Shown here in pieces: positions 1 through 7,042 of a DNA stretch of 41,051 nucleotides. Under the pieces are notes generated by a model. The model searched no databases. It had not been told where the DNA came from and worked only from the letters and a program-made list of their open reading frames with translations. The stretch comes from CAYZPW01 sp964480475. GTDB lineage: Bacteria > B130-G9. The DNA is taken from assembly GCA_964480475.1 (NCBI GenBank), contig CAYZPW010000023.1, forward strand, positions 1 through 41,051, read 5' to 3'. The first letter of the stretch is position 1, and the number at the start of each line of letters is the position of its first letter. Position numbers and translations under genes: made by a program.

Positions 1-84
1 CGCCGGTTTTTGCCATGGAGAGATACGTTTTGCTGCCCTGGGAGATCACGGGACCAGACGCAGCCATATCGAAGAGAGGGAGCG

Positions 85-306
85 ATGCCAGAAGTTAAAG
101 CGATCGGACGTGTAGAGATTGACAAAGAGGGCTGCAAGGGCTGCGAACTGTGTATTGGGGCCTGCCCGAAGGATGTCTTGGCAATGTCCACCAAGATAAA
201 CTCGAAGGGCTACTTCTACGCCGAGGCGGTTCATCCCGAGGATTGCATCGGATGTGGTCTATGCGCGATTTCCTGCCCGGACGTGGCCATAGATGTATAT
301 AAATAG
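85..306 (+). CDS. korD: 2-oxoacid:ferredoxin oxidoreductase, delta (ferredoxin) subunit
   Basis: A 73-residue protein with two full CxxCxxCxxxCP motifs (CKGCELCIGACP and CIGCGLCAISCP), so it should carry two [4Fe-4S] clusters. Delta subunits of this size pass electrons from the thiamine-diphosphate centre of 2-oxoacid oxidoreductases to ferredoxin in the cytoplasm. I chose the ATG at 85 because a purine-rich ribosome site (GAGAGGGAG, 73-81) lies just upstream; an upstream TTG at 10 in the same frame adds residues unlike the family. It is first of four genes in the order delta, alpha, beta, gamma, which supports the assignment strongly. The gap to the alpha subunit is 63 bases. Confidence 0.93.
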   Translation: MPEVKAIGRVEIDKEGCKGCELCIGACPKDVLAMSTKINSKGYFYAEAVHPEDCIGCGLCAISCPDVAIDVYK

Positions 307-369
307 GCACGAAAACCTGCGAATCCTTGGTTTCACAGTGAACCCTCAATAATAAAAGGGATTGGCTAT

Positions 370-1446
370 ATGGCTAAAATACTGATGAAAGGCAACGAGG
401 CGCTTGCGGAGGCGGCGATAATAGCCGGTTGCAAGCTCTTCTTCGGGTATCCGATAACGCCGCAGAACGAGATACCCGAATATCTTTCGCGACGGCTTCC
501 CCAGGTCGGAGGCTGCTACCTTCAGGCCGAGAGCGAGGTCGCTGCGAGCAACATGCTATATGGGGCGGCGGGTGTTGGTGAGCGAGTTTTCACGTCGTCC
601 TCCGGCCCTGGCATCAGTCTGATGTCCGAGGGCTTGTCCTACATAGCGGGGGCGCAGCTTCCTGTTGTCGTTGTCAACATCGTCCGAGGCGGCCCTGGGC
701 TGGGAGGCATACTCCCGGCTCAGTCGGACTATTGGCAGGCCACGAGGGGACTAGGTCACGGCGACTTTAGAATACTGGTCTTGGCGCCCTCGACGGTTCA
801 GGAGGGGGCGGACCTGATCATGGACGCCTTCGATCTGGCCGACAAGTATCGGAACCCGGTCATGGTCTTGGGCGACGGATTGATCGGCCAGATGATGGAG
901 CCGGTAGAGTTCAAGGAGAAAAAGAAGGCGAAGCTGCCGCCAAAGACCTGGGCAGCAACAGGCTACAAGGGCGATAGAGAACGGAGCATCATCAACTCGC
1001 TGTATCTCGACCCATTGGAGCTCGAGGCGAACAGCTGGCAGCTGAAGGCAAGATACGACGCGATGGCGAGGGACGAGCTCCGCTGGGAGCTGTTCAACTG
1101 CGACAGGGAGTATGAGGTTCTGATTGCGGCATACGGTTCGACGGCCAGGATATGCAAGACAGTGATAGAGATGCTCAAGAAGCGAGGGATTTCGGTAGGC
1201 CTGTTCAGGCCCATAACCCTCTTCCCGTTCCCATGCAAGCAGCTTCACGATGCGGCTCAAAAAGCCAAATCGGTTTTTTGCGTAGAGATGTCAACCGGGC
1301 AGATGGTTGACGATGTGAAGATAGCGCTCGAGGGGACAAGGCCGGTTCACTTCTACGGCCGGACCGGCGGGATAATCCCAACGCCTGACGAGATCATCAA
1401 GCAGATTGAGAGAATTATAAAGGGTGAGGAGGTGGACAAAAGATGA
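370..1446 (+). CDS. korA: 2-oxoacid:ferredoxin oxidoreductase, alpha subunit (VorB/KorA type)
   Basis: This 358-residue protein carries the pyruvate-ferredoxin oxidoreductase domain I signature near its N-terminus (GYPITPQNEIPEYL, about 27-40), followed by AESEVAASNM and the SSSGPGISLM segment, then domain II in the C-terminal third. The enzyme decarboxylates a 2-oxoacid oxidatively to an acyl-CoA and reduces ferredoxin. The close fit is to the VorB-like group that is paired with separate beta, gamma and delta chains; sequence alone does not separate 2-oxoglutarate from branched-chain 2-oxoacid substrates. The stop overlaps the beta-subunit start as ATGA, which indicates translational coupling. 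Length is normal for the family. Confidence 0.93.
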   Translation: MAKILMKGNEALAEAAIIAGCKLFFGYPITPQNEIPEYLSRRLPQVGGCYLQAESEVAASNMLYGAAGVGERVFTSSSGPGISLMSEGLSYIAGAQLPVVVVNIVRGGPGLGGILPAQSDYWQATRGLGHGDFRILVLAPSTVQEGADLIMDAFDLADKYRNPVMVLGDGLIGQMMEPVEFKEKKKAKLPPKTWAATGYKGDRERSIINSLYLDPLELEANSWQLKARYDAMARDELRWELFNCDREYEVLIAAYGSTARICKTVIEMLKKRGISVGLFRPITLFPFPCKQLHDAAQKAKSVFCVEMSTGQMVDDVKIALEGTRPVHFYGRTGGIIPTPDEIIKQIERIIKGEEVDKR

Positions 1447-2201
1447 GGAAGGTAGTTTTCAAGAGACCTAAAGCACTCGTGGATGTGGTCACACACTACT
1501 GCCCCGGCTGTTCTCACGGGATAGTCCACAGGATTATCGCAGAGTGCATCGACGAGCTCGGGATTCAGGAGCGCACCGTTGGCATCGCGCCGGTCGGCTG
1601 CTCGGTCTTGGCCTACGACTACTTCAACACTGATTTCTTTGAGGCCTCGCATGGCCGCGCTCCAGCGGTTGCGACGGGCGCCAAGAGGGCACGACCGGAC
1701 CTGATCATCTTTGCGTATCAGGGCGACGGCGACCTGGCCTCAATCGGGATGGCAGAGATAGTTCACGCCTGCAATCGAGGCGAGAAGATCACAGTGATCT
1801 TCATCAACAACACGGTCTATGGGATGACCGGCGGCCAAATGGCGCCCACTACGATGCCGGGTCAGGTGACGACTACCTCGCCATACGGTCGCGATGTTGC
1901 GCACATGGGCTGGCCAATCCGGATGTGTGAGATACTCTCGAGCCTCACGACCGAGGGGTTTATCGCCAGGACCTCGATGCATTCAACGAAGGAGATCATC
2001 AAGACGAAAAAGATGATCAAGAAAGCGTTTGAGCTTCAGGTGGCCAACAGATGCTTCACGTTCGTTGAGGTCCTCTCAACGTGCCCAACCAACTGGGGCA
2101 TGACACCCATTCAAGCTCAAAAGAGGCTAGAAGAGGAATTGGTCCCCTACTATCCGCTCGGTGTGTTCAAAGAACCGAATGGTGATGAGGCGAAGTCTTG
2201 A
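1443..2201 (+). CDS. korB: 2-oxoacid:ferredoxin oxidoreductase, beta (TPP-binding) subunit
   Basis: A 252-residue thiamine-diphosphate-binding subunit. It shows CPGCSHG near residue 20, CSV with the substrate-proximal loop near 57, HGRAPAVATGAK (about 69-80), and the TPP/Mg motif GDGDLASIGMAE followed by NNTVYGMTGGQ. The beta chain holds the TPP and, in many members, part of a cluster-binding surface; it works as a complex with the alpha, gamma and delta chains encoded beside it. It begins inside the stop of the alpha gene (4-base overlap). A 54-base gap precedes the gamma gene. I see no missing residues or frame damage. Confidence 0.93.
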   Translation: MRKVVFKRPKALVDVVTHYCPGCSHGIVHRIIAECIDELGIQERTVGIAPVGCSVLAYDYFNTDFFEASHGRAPAVATGAKRARPDLIIFAYQGDGDLASIGMAEIVHACNRGEKITVIFINNTVYGMTGGQMAPTTMPGQVTTTSPYGRDVAHMGWPIRMCEILSSLTTEGFIARTSMHSTKEIIKTKKMIKKAFELQVANRCFTFVEVLSTCPTNWGMTPIQAQKRLEEELVPYYPLGVFKEPNGDEAKS

Positions 2202-2255
2202 TGCCGAGTTTCTTTGGACTACGAAATCAACAAGTAATTGTATGGTGGGATTAGA

Positions 2256-2789
2256 ATGACTACAGAGTTAATAGTAGCGGGTTTTGGCGGGCAGGGCGTT
2301 CTCCTGTTCGGGAAGTTCTTGGCGCTTTCAGGGCTAAAGGAGGGCAAGGAAGTCGTCTGGATACCGTCTTACGGCCCTGAGATGCGCGGCGGCACGTGCA
2401 ATTGCACCGTTATTGTGTCCGAGGACCCCATCGGTTCCCCGGTTATTGATGCGCCCAACACCGTTGTCGTCATGAACAAGCCCTCGCTGGCCAAATTCGG
2501 CCCGAGGGTCAGCCCAAACGGGCTTCTGCTCATCAATCGATCGCTGATTGACACGACTTCGGACAGAACCGACATTCGGATTGAGACTGTGCCAGCGAAT
2601 GAGATCGCCCTCGAACTAGGCAACGGCAAGGCCGCCAACATGGTCGCGCTCGGCGCGTATATCGCACTGACCAACGTCGTCAAGTTCGACACGGTCCTGG
2701 GCGTGATTGAGGAGAACTTCGCCAAGAAGAAGCAGTTCCTGGACCTGAACCTCGCCGCCGCCAAGAAGGGCTACGAGCAGGCCAGCTGA
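2256..2789 (+). CDS. korC: 2-oxoacid:ferredoxin oxidoreductase, gamma subunit
   Basis: A 177-residue gamma subunit with the typical N-terminus (GFGGQGVLLFGKFLA) and the YGPEMRGGTCNC segment that contacts coenzyme A in this family. The ATG at 2256 is preferred over an upstream TTG at 2238 because a GGTGGGA ribosome site (2244-2250) sits at a good distance. It closes the operon: immediately after its TGA the sequence enters a repeat-rich gap. The four chains together suggest an anaerobic metabolism in which 2-oxoacid breakdown is tied to low-potential ferredoxin. Confidence 0.92.
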   Translation: MTTELIVAGFGGQGVLLFGKFLALSGLKEGKEVVWIPSYGPEMRGGTCNCTVIVSEDPIGSPVIDAPNTVVVMNKPSLAKFGPRVSPNGLLLINRSLIDTTSDRTDIRIETVPANEIALELGNGKAANMVALGAYIALTNVVKFDTVLGVIEENFAKKKQFLDLNLAAAKKGYEQAS

Positions 2790-3028
2790 GTTGGCAGTTG
2801 GCGGTTGACCGTTGGCAGTGTAGGGCGTTCGCCGCGCGGCGAATGCCAGTGCCGATTGACCGTTAACAGTTGGCAGTTGGCAAAAGGTCTGAGCCCAAGC
2901 TGGCCACTTGGGTCGAGTGGCAGCATATTTGGTTAGAATCAGCTGTAGGTCGCAATGCTATGGATTGGTGCAATCCGGAGGCTCCCTGAAAGGGAGCAAG
3001 GTGAATAGCCGTAGGTTTCAACCTACGG
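2789..3028. repeat. Cluster of interspersed palindromic repeats
   Basis: This gap of about 300 bases holds three repeat types that recur in the window. GTTGGCAGTTGGCGGTTGAC-like runs lie at 2789-2819 and 2854-2882. Between them is a perfect palindrome TTCGCCGCGCGGCGAA at 2828-2843. A hairpin CCGTAGGTTTCAACCTACGG (9-bp arms, TC loop) sits at 3009-3028. Related copies occur at 4506-4562, 26162-26186, 34115-34237 and 41032-41047. No open frame of interest is seen. The hairpins could act as transcript ends for the oxidoreductase operon, but there is no T-tract. Confidence 0.8.
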
Positions 3029-3095
3029 AGCAAGAGCGATGAAGTCACCTATCAGCCCTAAAGAGACTGAACAATCGATCAGACGAGGACAGACA

Positions 3096-3557
3096 ATGAT
3101 AGCACATCTTCTGACCGGCGAAGAGATAGCGGCTCTGCTGTCGGGTGCTACTTACCTGCCCAAGCAGATCGAGCCCAATTCAGTTCATCTCACGGCCCGT
3201 CGGGTCTTCCGTCCAACTTCCGGCGGCTCGGTCGATTTCGGCGGCGGCGAATACTCTGAATCCGGAGTAGAGGCTATTCCCGCTGCGAAACTGTCGCCAG
3301 AGGACAAATACGGCTGGTGGGACCTGAAGCAGGGAACGTATCTTCTCGAGCTGAACGAATCTGTGGCGCTGCCCGAAAACACTATCGGGCTTCTCGTTCC
3401 CTCACCACGCATCACGAGCAACGGCGCCTCGCACCCGGTTCAACTCCTCACCGGGCACTGCGACCGGATCATCGTGCCGCTCCTCGTGCCCTCAGTCGGC
3501 ATCAGGATCAAGCAGAACGCCCGCGTCTCGCAGTTGCTGGTGGTCCGTTCGGAGTAA
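3096..3557 (+). CDS. dUTPase/dCTP-deaminase-fold protein
   Basis: A 153-residue protein whose pattern (QIEPNSVHLT near the N-terminus, LELNESVALPENTIGLLVPS in the middle, and IKQNARVSQLLV at the C-terminus) matches the trimeric dUTPase/dCTP deaminase superfamily. Such enzymes keep the dUTP pool low. I could not recognise the usual catalytic segment with certainty, so activity is uncertain. The ATG at 3096 has a GAGG ribosome site (3085-3088); an in-frame ATG at 3039 would add 19 residues with no family likeness. A diverged second copy of its last 87 bases lies at 4411-4497, which shows that this gene was once duplicated or recombined here. Confidence 0.7.
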   Translation: MIAHLLTGEEIAALLSGATYLPKQIEPNSVHLTARRVFRPTSGGSVDFGGGEYSESGVEAIPAAKLSPEDKYGWWDLKQGTYLLELNESVALPENTIGLLVPSPRITSNGASHPVQLLTGHCDRIIVPLLVPSVGIRIKQNARVSQLLVVRSE

Positions 3558-3710
3558 AGCGCTGTGGTCGCTGCGGATTAACTGTGTCGGGCAGCCGGCA
3601 AGGTGTGCATTTAACAAGCGGGCAACGGGACTAAGCAATCAACGGGACCTGGAGACAGGAAAACCGTGCCCGGTGGCCCCAGGTGTCCCGGCGCCAATTC
3701 GTTCGCCGTT

Positions 3711-4073
3711 CTACTTCAAGGGTATGGCGGGGAGTCGCTTTAGTGTCATGTTTGCCGGGTCAACAATGATACCGACAGACTCAAGAGCTGTAACGCCGAG
3801 AAGCGGTTCTGAGCCGTGTTCCCCGAATACAATCCTGCCCGCGGTTGTTTCGCCCATGAACTCGATTCGAACCAACCCAAAGAAGTATTCCTCAACTGTT
3901 CCATTAGCCAGCTCATAGGCCGTCTTGCCGACTCTCTCGATTCCGAGCTTGTCCAACTCATCCGCCGGGGCCATGCAGTCGGTCGCCCCGGTATCCACAA
4001 GGAAGACCTCCTCATAGGACTTCTCGGGATTGGTGAAGCTAGTCAACCTGGTCGTTACTTTGGTCAATCCCAC
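3711..4073 (-). CDS. Retropepsin-like clan AA aspartic protease
   Basis: A 120-residue protein with LVDTGATDCMAP at about residues 25-36. This is the catalytic Asp-Thr-Gly of single-domain aspartic proteases, which work as homodimers. A second hydrophobic stretch with a glycine (PLLGVTALESVGIIVDP, about 89-105) matches the fold's second half. Translation starts at a GTG with a strong AGGAGG site nine bases upstream. Bacterial members of this type are small and soluble; their targets are mostly unknown. A second, diverged member lies at 33707-34111. It has no clear operon partner: remnants of other genes flank it upstream and the dCTP-deaminase-fold gene is convergent. Confidence 0.75.
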   Translation of the reverse strand: MGLTKVTTRLTSFTNPEKSYEEVFLVDTGATDCMAPADELDKLGIERVGKTAYELANGTVEEYFFGLVRIEFMGETTAGRIVFGEHGSEPLLGVTALESVGIIVDPANMTLKRLPAIPLK

Positions 4074-4107
4074 CGGCAGTTACCTCCTTCAAATGTGAAC
4101 GAATGAA

Positions 4108-4412
4108 CTACCTCTCGACCCAGCATTGAATTCCTCTGTCACCCCAATACAACCGCGTCGTCCCTCCTCCCCGACAAGCATACTCCAACTCTACGTCAGT
4201 TAGCAACCGATACATCGCGCCGGTTTCAGGAGAAAGCTCGCGACAGAACTCCACAGCATCGTCCCAGGACACTTCTTTGAAAGGACGACCCGGCCGCCTG
4301 AAATGGGACGGATTCTTGCGCACCGTATGGTCATATCGCGCCTACGTCACCTCGAACTTGCTCGTCCAAAAGCCCTCCGTGGTCCGAACCGTGTGCACTG
4401 GCCCCTCGTCAC
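4108..4412 (-). pseudogene. Remnant of a SUMF1-domain (formylglycine-generating-enzyme-like) gene
   Basis: Read on the minus strand, this piece aligns along its length with the middle of the intact gene at 7043-7918: DEGPVH, then EVT, then NPSHF, then VSWDDAVEFCRELS, then ELEYACRGG and LYWGD. It is broken in three ways. The codon matching Gln102 of the intact copy is TAG (4342-4344). A deletion follows LYWGD, so the frame ends nine residues later. Neither the N-terminal secretion signal nor the C-terminal third is present. Its upstream end abuts a piece of another gene at about 4400-4412. Confidence 0.8.
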
Positions 4413-4498
4413 GATGCCGCTCATCGTGCCCCCCGGTTGGTATCAGAATAAAGCAGAACGCCCGCGTCTCGCAGCTGCTCGTAATATCTTCATCGTGA
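4411..4498 (+). pseudogene. 3' fragment of the dCTP-deaminase-fold gene
   Basis: These 88 bases align without gaps to 3471-3557, the end of the dCTP-deaminase-fold gene, at roughly three-quarters identity. The encoded ends match (VGIRIKQNARVSQLLV, then a short serine-rich tail and a stop). The rest of the gene is absent. Instead the opposite-strand SUMF1 remnant begins, with the join at about 4400-4412. Both parent sequences contain GCACTG close to the join, so short-homology recombination is a possible cause; that is inference. Confidence 0.8.
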
Positions 4499-6085
4499 CG
4501 CAATCTGCAGTTGACGGTTGGCAGTCGGAGACCGAAGGTCGGAGATTCGCCGAACGGCGAATTCCATCAATCTGAGGTTCACTGGCAGCCGCGCCCTTGC
4601 CGGCCCGTGCGCCGTCCACTTGCCGCTAGTCTCGATATCAACAAGCCAGTAATTGTACGTGATGTTCGCCTCGACGTTGCTGTCCGTGAAGCTGTATGAC
4701 GCGCCGTTAGCTGCCGTGCCCTGGGCAGGGATCAGTTCGCTTATCTGCACGTAATCATGGGTCCCAGCAATGACCCTCAAGAGCACGAAGCCGGCGTTTC
4801 TGATCTCGGCGCCCGTCTCCCAACATAGTAGAATGCTCGAGCCGCGAGGCCGCGCCTCAAACGACACGAGCTCGATGTAGGTCGTATCGTCGGTTATGTA
4901 GTGATAGCCCATGTCCACCTCGTCGCCGCTCGTCATATCAAGGTAACCGACCACATCGGTTACGTACTCTAGATTTGAGCTTCCCCCGTACGGATTCACT
5001 TCAGTGTCTCCGCTGCTAACGCTGGGACTGTCATCCTGATCCAGAAAGAAACCATCATGTCCGGTCTCGCCTCCTCTGGATTCAAAGTAGGGCTCGCAGT
5101 TGATATTATTGTTCTCGTCCGGACCGCAATCACCGTCGCCAAAGCCACCTTGCTGAACGTTCGAGTATGTAACGTCAAGCGAGTTCTTCTTCTCCTCGTG
5201 TCCCCAGACCTCGTCCGGCTCGTCGCCCCACAGTATGGAGTTGATCACAACCGGTGAGCATTCGGAGCCCAGGAAGAGCGCTCCACCGAGCCCGTCGGCC
5301 TCGTTCAAGGAGAACGTGCAATTGAGAAACGTGGGGGATGAGTTGTCGCAAAAGACGCCGCCGCCATCTTCCCCCGCAAAGTTTGACTTGATGAGGCAGT
5401 TCTTGGTGTCCGGCGGTGAGGAGTTATCGCAGAACATCCCGCCGCCGCATCCGCCGGCCGTGTTACGGTCGATGACGATGTCCTGTATGACTGGTGATGA
5501 GCCGTCGCAGAATATACCGCCGCCATCCCCGCTCGCCAAGTTGTTTAGTATCTCGCAGTGTTGAATCGTCGGGGAGGACCCGTCAAGGTATAAGCCGCCG
5601 CCATCGCTGGCAGTATTGTCACAAATCGTGCAATACCTTATCGTGGGCGACGAGTGGTCGCAATAGACGGCCCCTCCGTTGCTGGAAAGGCCGTTCTGTA
5701 CGGTGAAGCCGTCTATGATACAGTCCGATACCGACCGGAATGTCAAGGGCCTGGCGCAGGCCTGTCCATCAAGCACTGTCAAGTTGTGCTCGTGCTCGCG
5801 TGTGCCGCCTCCGGCTGGATACCCTCCCAGAAGAGCCACACACGATTTGAAAGTGACTGACTCCGAATAGGTTGAGGCGGCAACGTGGATGGCGTCCGCC
5901 GAAGTCCCGGAGCAGCAAGCCATCGCCTTGCCAATCGTGGCGAAAGCGTCATCCCAAGTCAGCCCAGAACGGCCATCATCACCGAACGTCCCGTCAACAT
6001 AACAGTCGGTCGCGGTCGAGACGGAGACAACGCAAACCACCAAAAAGATCAATGTAATGGTGCAAACAACGGTCCTTCCTACCAT
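4490..6085 (-). CDS. Secreted right-handed beta-helix repeat protein
   Basis: A 531-residue protein with an N-terminal signal peptide (hydrophobic TITLIFLVVCVVSVSTA, about 9-25). Residues about 100-290 hold repeated units of the form SSPTI-C-I-N-A-GGG (SSPTIRYC, SSPTIQHC, SSPVIQDI), each ending in a glycine-rich turn. This is the parallel beta-helix pattern of pectate-lyase-like surface proteins. About residues 380-495 look like a fibronectin-type domain (FEARPRGSSILLCWETG) common at the C-terminus of exported proteins. An AGGAG site precedes the ATG. The last 30 or so residues are encoded by intergenic repeat sequence (4504-4562), so the original stop has probably been lost. Many cysteines suggest disulfide bonds outside the cytoplasm. 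No enzyme activity can be assigned. Confidence 0.8.
   Translation of the reverse strand: MVGRTVVCTITLIFLVVCVVSVSTATDCYVDGTFGDDGRSGLTWDDAFATIGKAMACCSGTSADAIHVAASTYSESVTFKSCVALLGGYPAGGGTREHEHNLTVLDGQACARPLTFRSVSDCIIDGFTVQNGLSSNGGAVYCDHSSPTIRYCTICDNTASDGGGLYLDGSSPTIQHCEILNNLASGDGGGIFCDGSSPVIQDIVIDRNTAGGCGGGMFCDNSSPPDTKNCLIKSNFAGEDGGGVFCDNSSPTFLNCTFSLNEADGLGGALFLGSECSPVVINSILWGDEPDEVWGHEEKKNSLDVTYSNVQQGGFGDGDCGPDENNNINCEPYFESRGGETGHDGFFLDQDDSPSVSSGDTEVNPYGGSSNLEYVTDVVGYLDMTSGDEVDMGYHYITDDTTYIELVSFEARPRGSSILLCWETGAEIRNAGFVLLRVIAGTHDYVQISELIPAQGTAANGASYSFTDSNVEANITYNYWLVDIETSGKWTAHGPARARLPVNLRLMEFAVRRISDLRSPTANRQLQIASR
4506..4562. repeat. Repeat copy inside the 3' end of the beta-helix gene
   Basis: Contains GCAGTTGACGGTTGGCAG (4507-4524) and the inverted repeat ATTCGCCG-AA-CGGCGAAT (4545-4562), the same two elements that stand together at 2789-2882. 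Here they lie within the reading frame of the beta-helix gene and encode its last residues. Confidence 0.75.
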
Positions 6086-6432
6086 AACCTCTCCTGCTTA
6101 CTTCTCGTGGCCCAGACGAATAGCCCTCTGTCAGTGCCGGGATTCAAGACTCCCTTTGCAGGTGCTATCTACCCTTGGCCTTCTCTGGTGCGCCGCTAGC
6201 TAAAGAACAACGATGTCTCATAGAGCGAATGCGATGAGGCAGAGAATCTACAAATCTCGCAACGTCCTCCGAAAGAAAGCTCAGATGCTGCCAGTTGCGG
6301 CGATCTTACTATCCCCCCAAGAGAGCAGCCCCTCATCTTATCCCTGCATCCTTATGTTACCCAAAAAGCCAGCGCCTGTCAAGTTGGAGCGCAAAGACCC
6401 GAAAAATCAGACTGGGCGGAGCAAGGAGGGCC

Positions 6433-6610
6433 TTTTGGAGTGCGGCGGCTTGACGCCGCTTTTCTTGGCGGTGACCTGGCACCGCCTTCTCAGGGCTGCG
6501 TTATGAGCGGTCAGGTGGGTGATTTGGAGAACGCGGAGTCGTCAATTACGGCAGATGCCGGTCAGTCCGCGCCAAGTGAAAGCGGTGCCAGGTCAGAAGC
6601 ACTCCAAATC
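6433..6610. repeat. Imperfect inverted repeat, GGAGTGCGGCGGC type
   Basis: The left arm (6433-6470, TTTTGGAGTGCGGCGGCTTG followed by ACGCCGCTTTT) pairs with the right arm (6570-6610), whose complement reads GATTTGGAGTGCTTCTGACC and then GCACCGCTTTC. About 100 bases separate the arms. This is a non-coding, miniature-element-like structure; no transposase is nearby. Confidence 0.65.
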
Positions 6611-6870
6611 ACCCAACGGGTGCAAGACGCATCGATACTGTATGCAACAAGATCAGTCTTGTGAATGGCTGAACCGGCCTCAAGACACGATGTCAGCGAC
6701 CGCCCAATCTGATTTTCCGGGCAAAGAGGCATTTGACCCTGGATTGTAGGCCTCCTGCGTTTGGGGCACGCCCGTAGCGGCCAATCAATGAGCTCTTTGT
6801 CCCCCGGCTTCGGCTCGGGAATCGCGATGGAGGCTAAGAAGGGCATCAAGGACCGCGAAGTCCTAGCTTT

Positions 6871-6950
6871 CTTCGTGTGTCTTCGTGAACTTCGTGGACG
6901 CAATTGTCAATAGTATTAGCGATCCACTAAGGACACGAAGGGCCACTAAG
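6871..6950. repeat. Imperfect inverted repeat, CTTCGTG type
   Basis: The left arm 6871-6898 (CTTCGTGTGTCTTCGTGAAC and on) pairs with the right arm 6923-6950 (complement CTTAGTGGCCCTTCGTGTCC and on), with a 24-base loop. It resembles in design the element at 9140-9225, which has a different unit. Confidence 0.6.
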
Positions 6951-7042
6951 CTCTTTTTGTCCGAATGGTCTTCTTGGACTCGCGGCCTTCCTGACCCTTC
7001 GCTGAGCAATGCAAGTGGCAACGTGGCAAAGCGGGCACTTGG

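Larger units (their letters stand above)
6086..7042. other. Gene-free gap of 957 bases with long inverted repeats
   Basis: No convincing coding region is present on either strand; the open frames here have no recognisable family pattern and no good ribosome site. Two imperfect inverted repeats stand out, listed separately at 6433-6610 and 6871-6950. The gap separates two minus-strand genes for secreted proteins. The promoter of the beta-helix gene must lie at its left end, but I could not place it. Confidence 0.6.

Noticed and set aside
751..1260. Minus-strand open frame of 169 codons inside korA
   Set aside because: It lies wholly within a well-supported gene and shows no family pattern; it results from codon bias on the other strand.
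6562..6903. Minus-strand open frame of 113 codons
   Set aside because: It reads through the inverted repeats, has no recognisable motif and no ribosome site.
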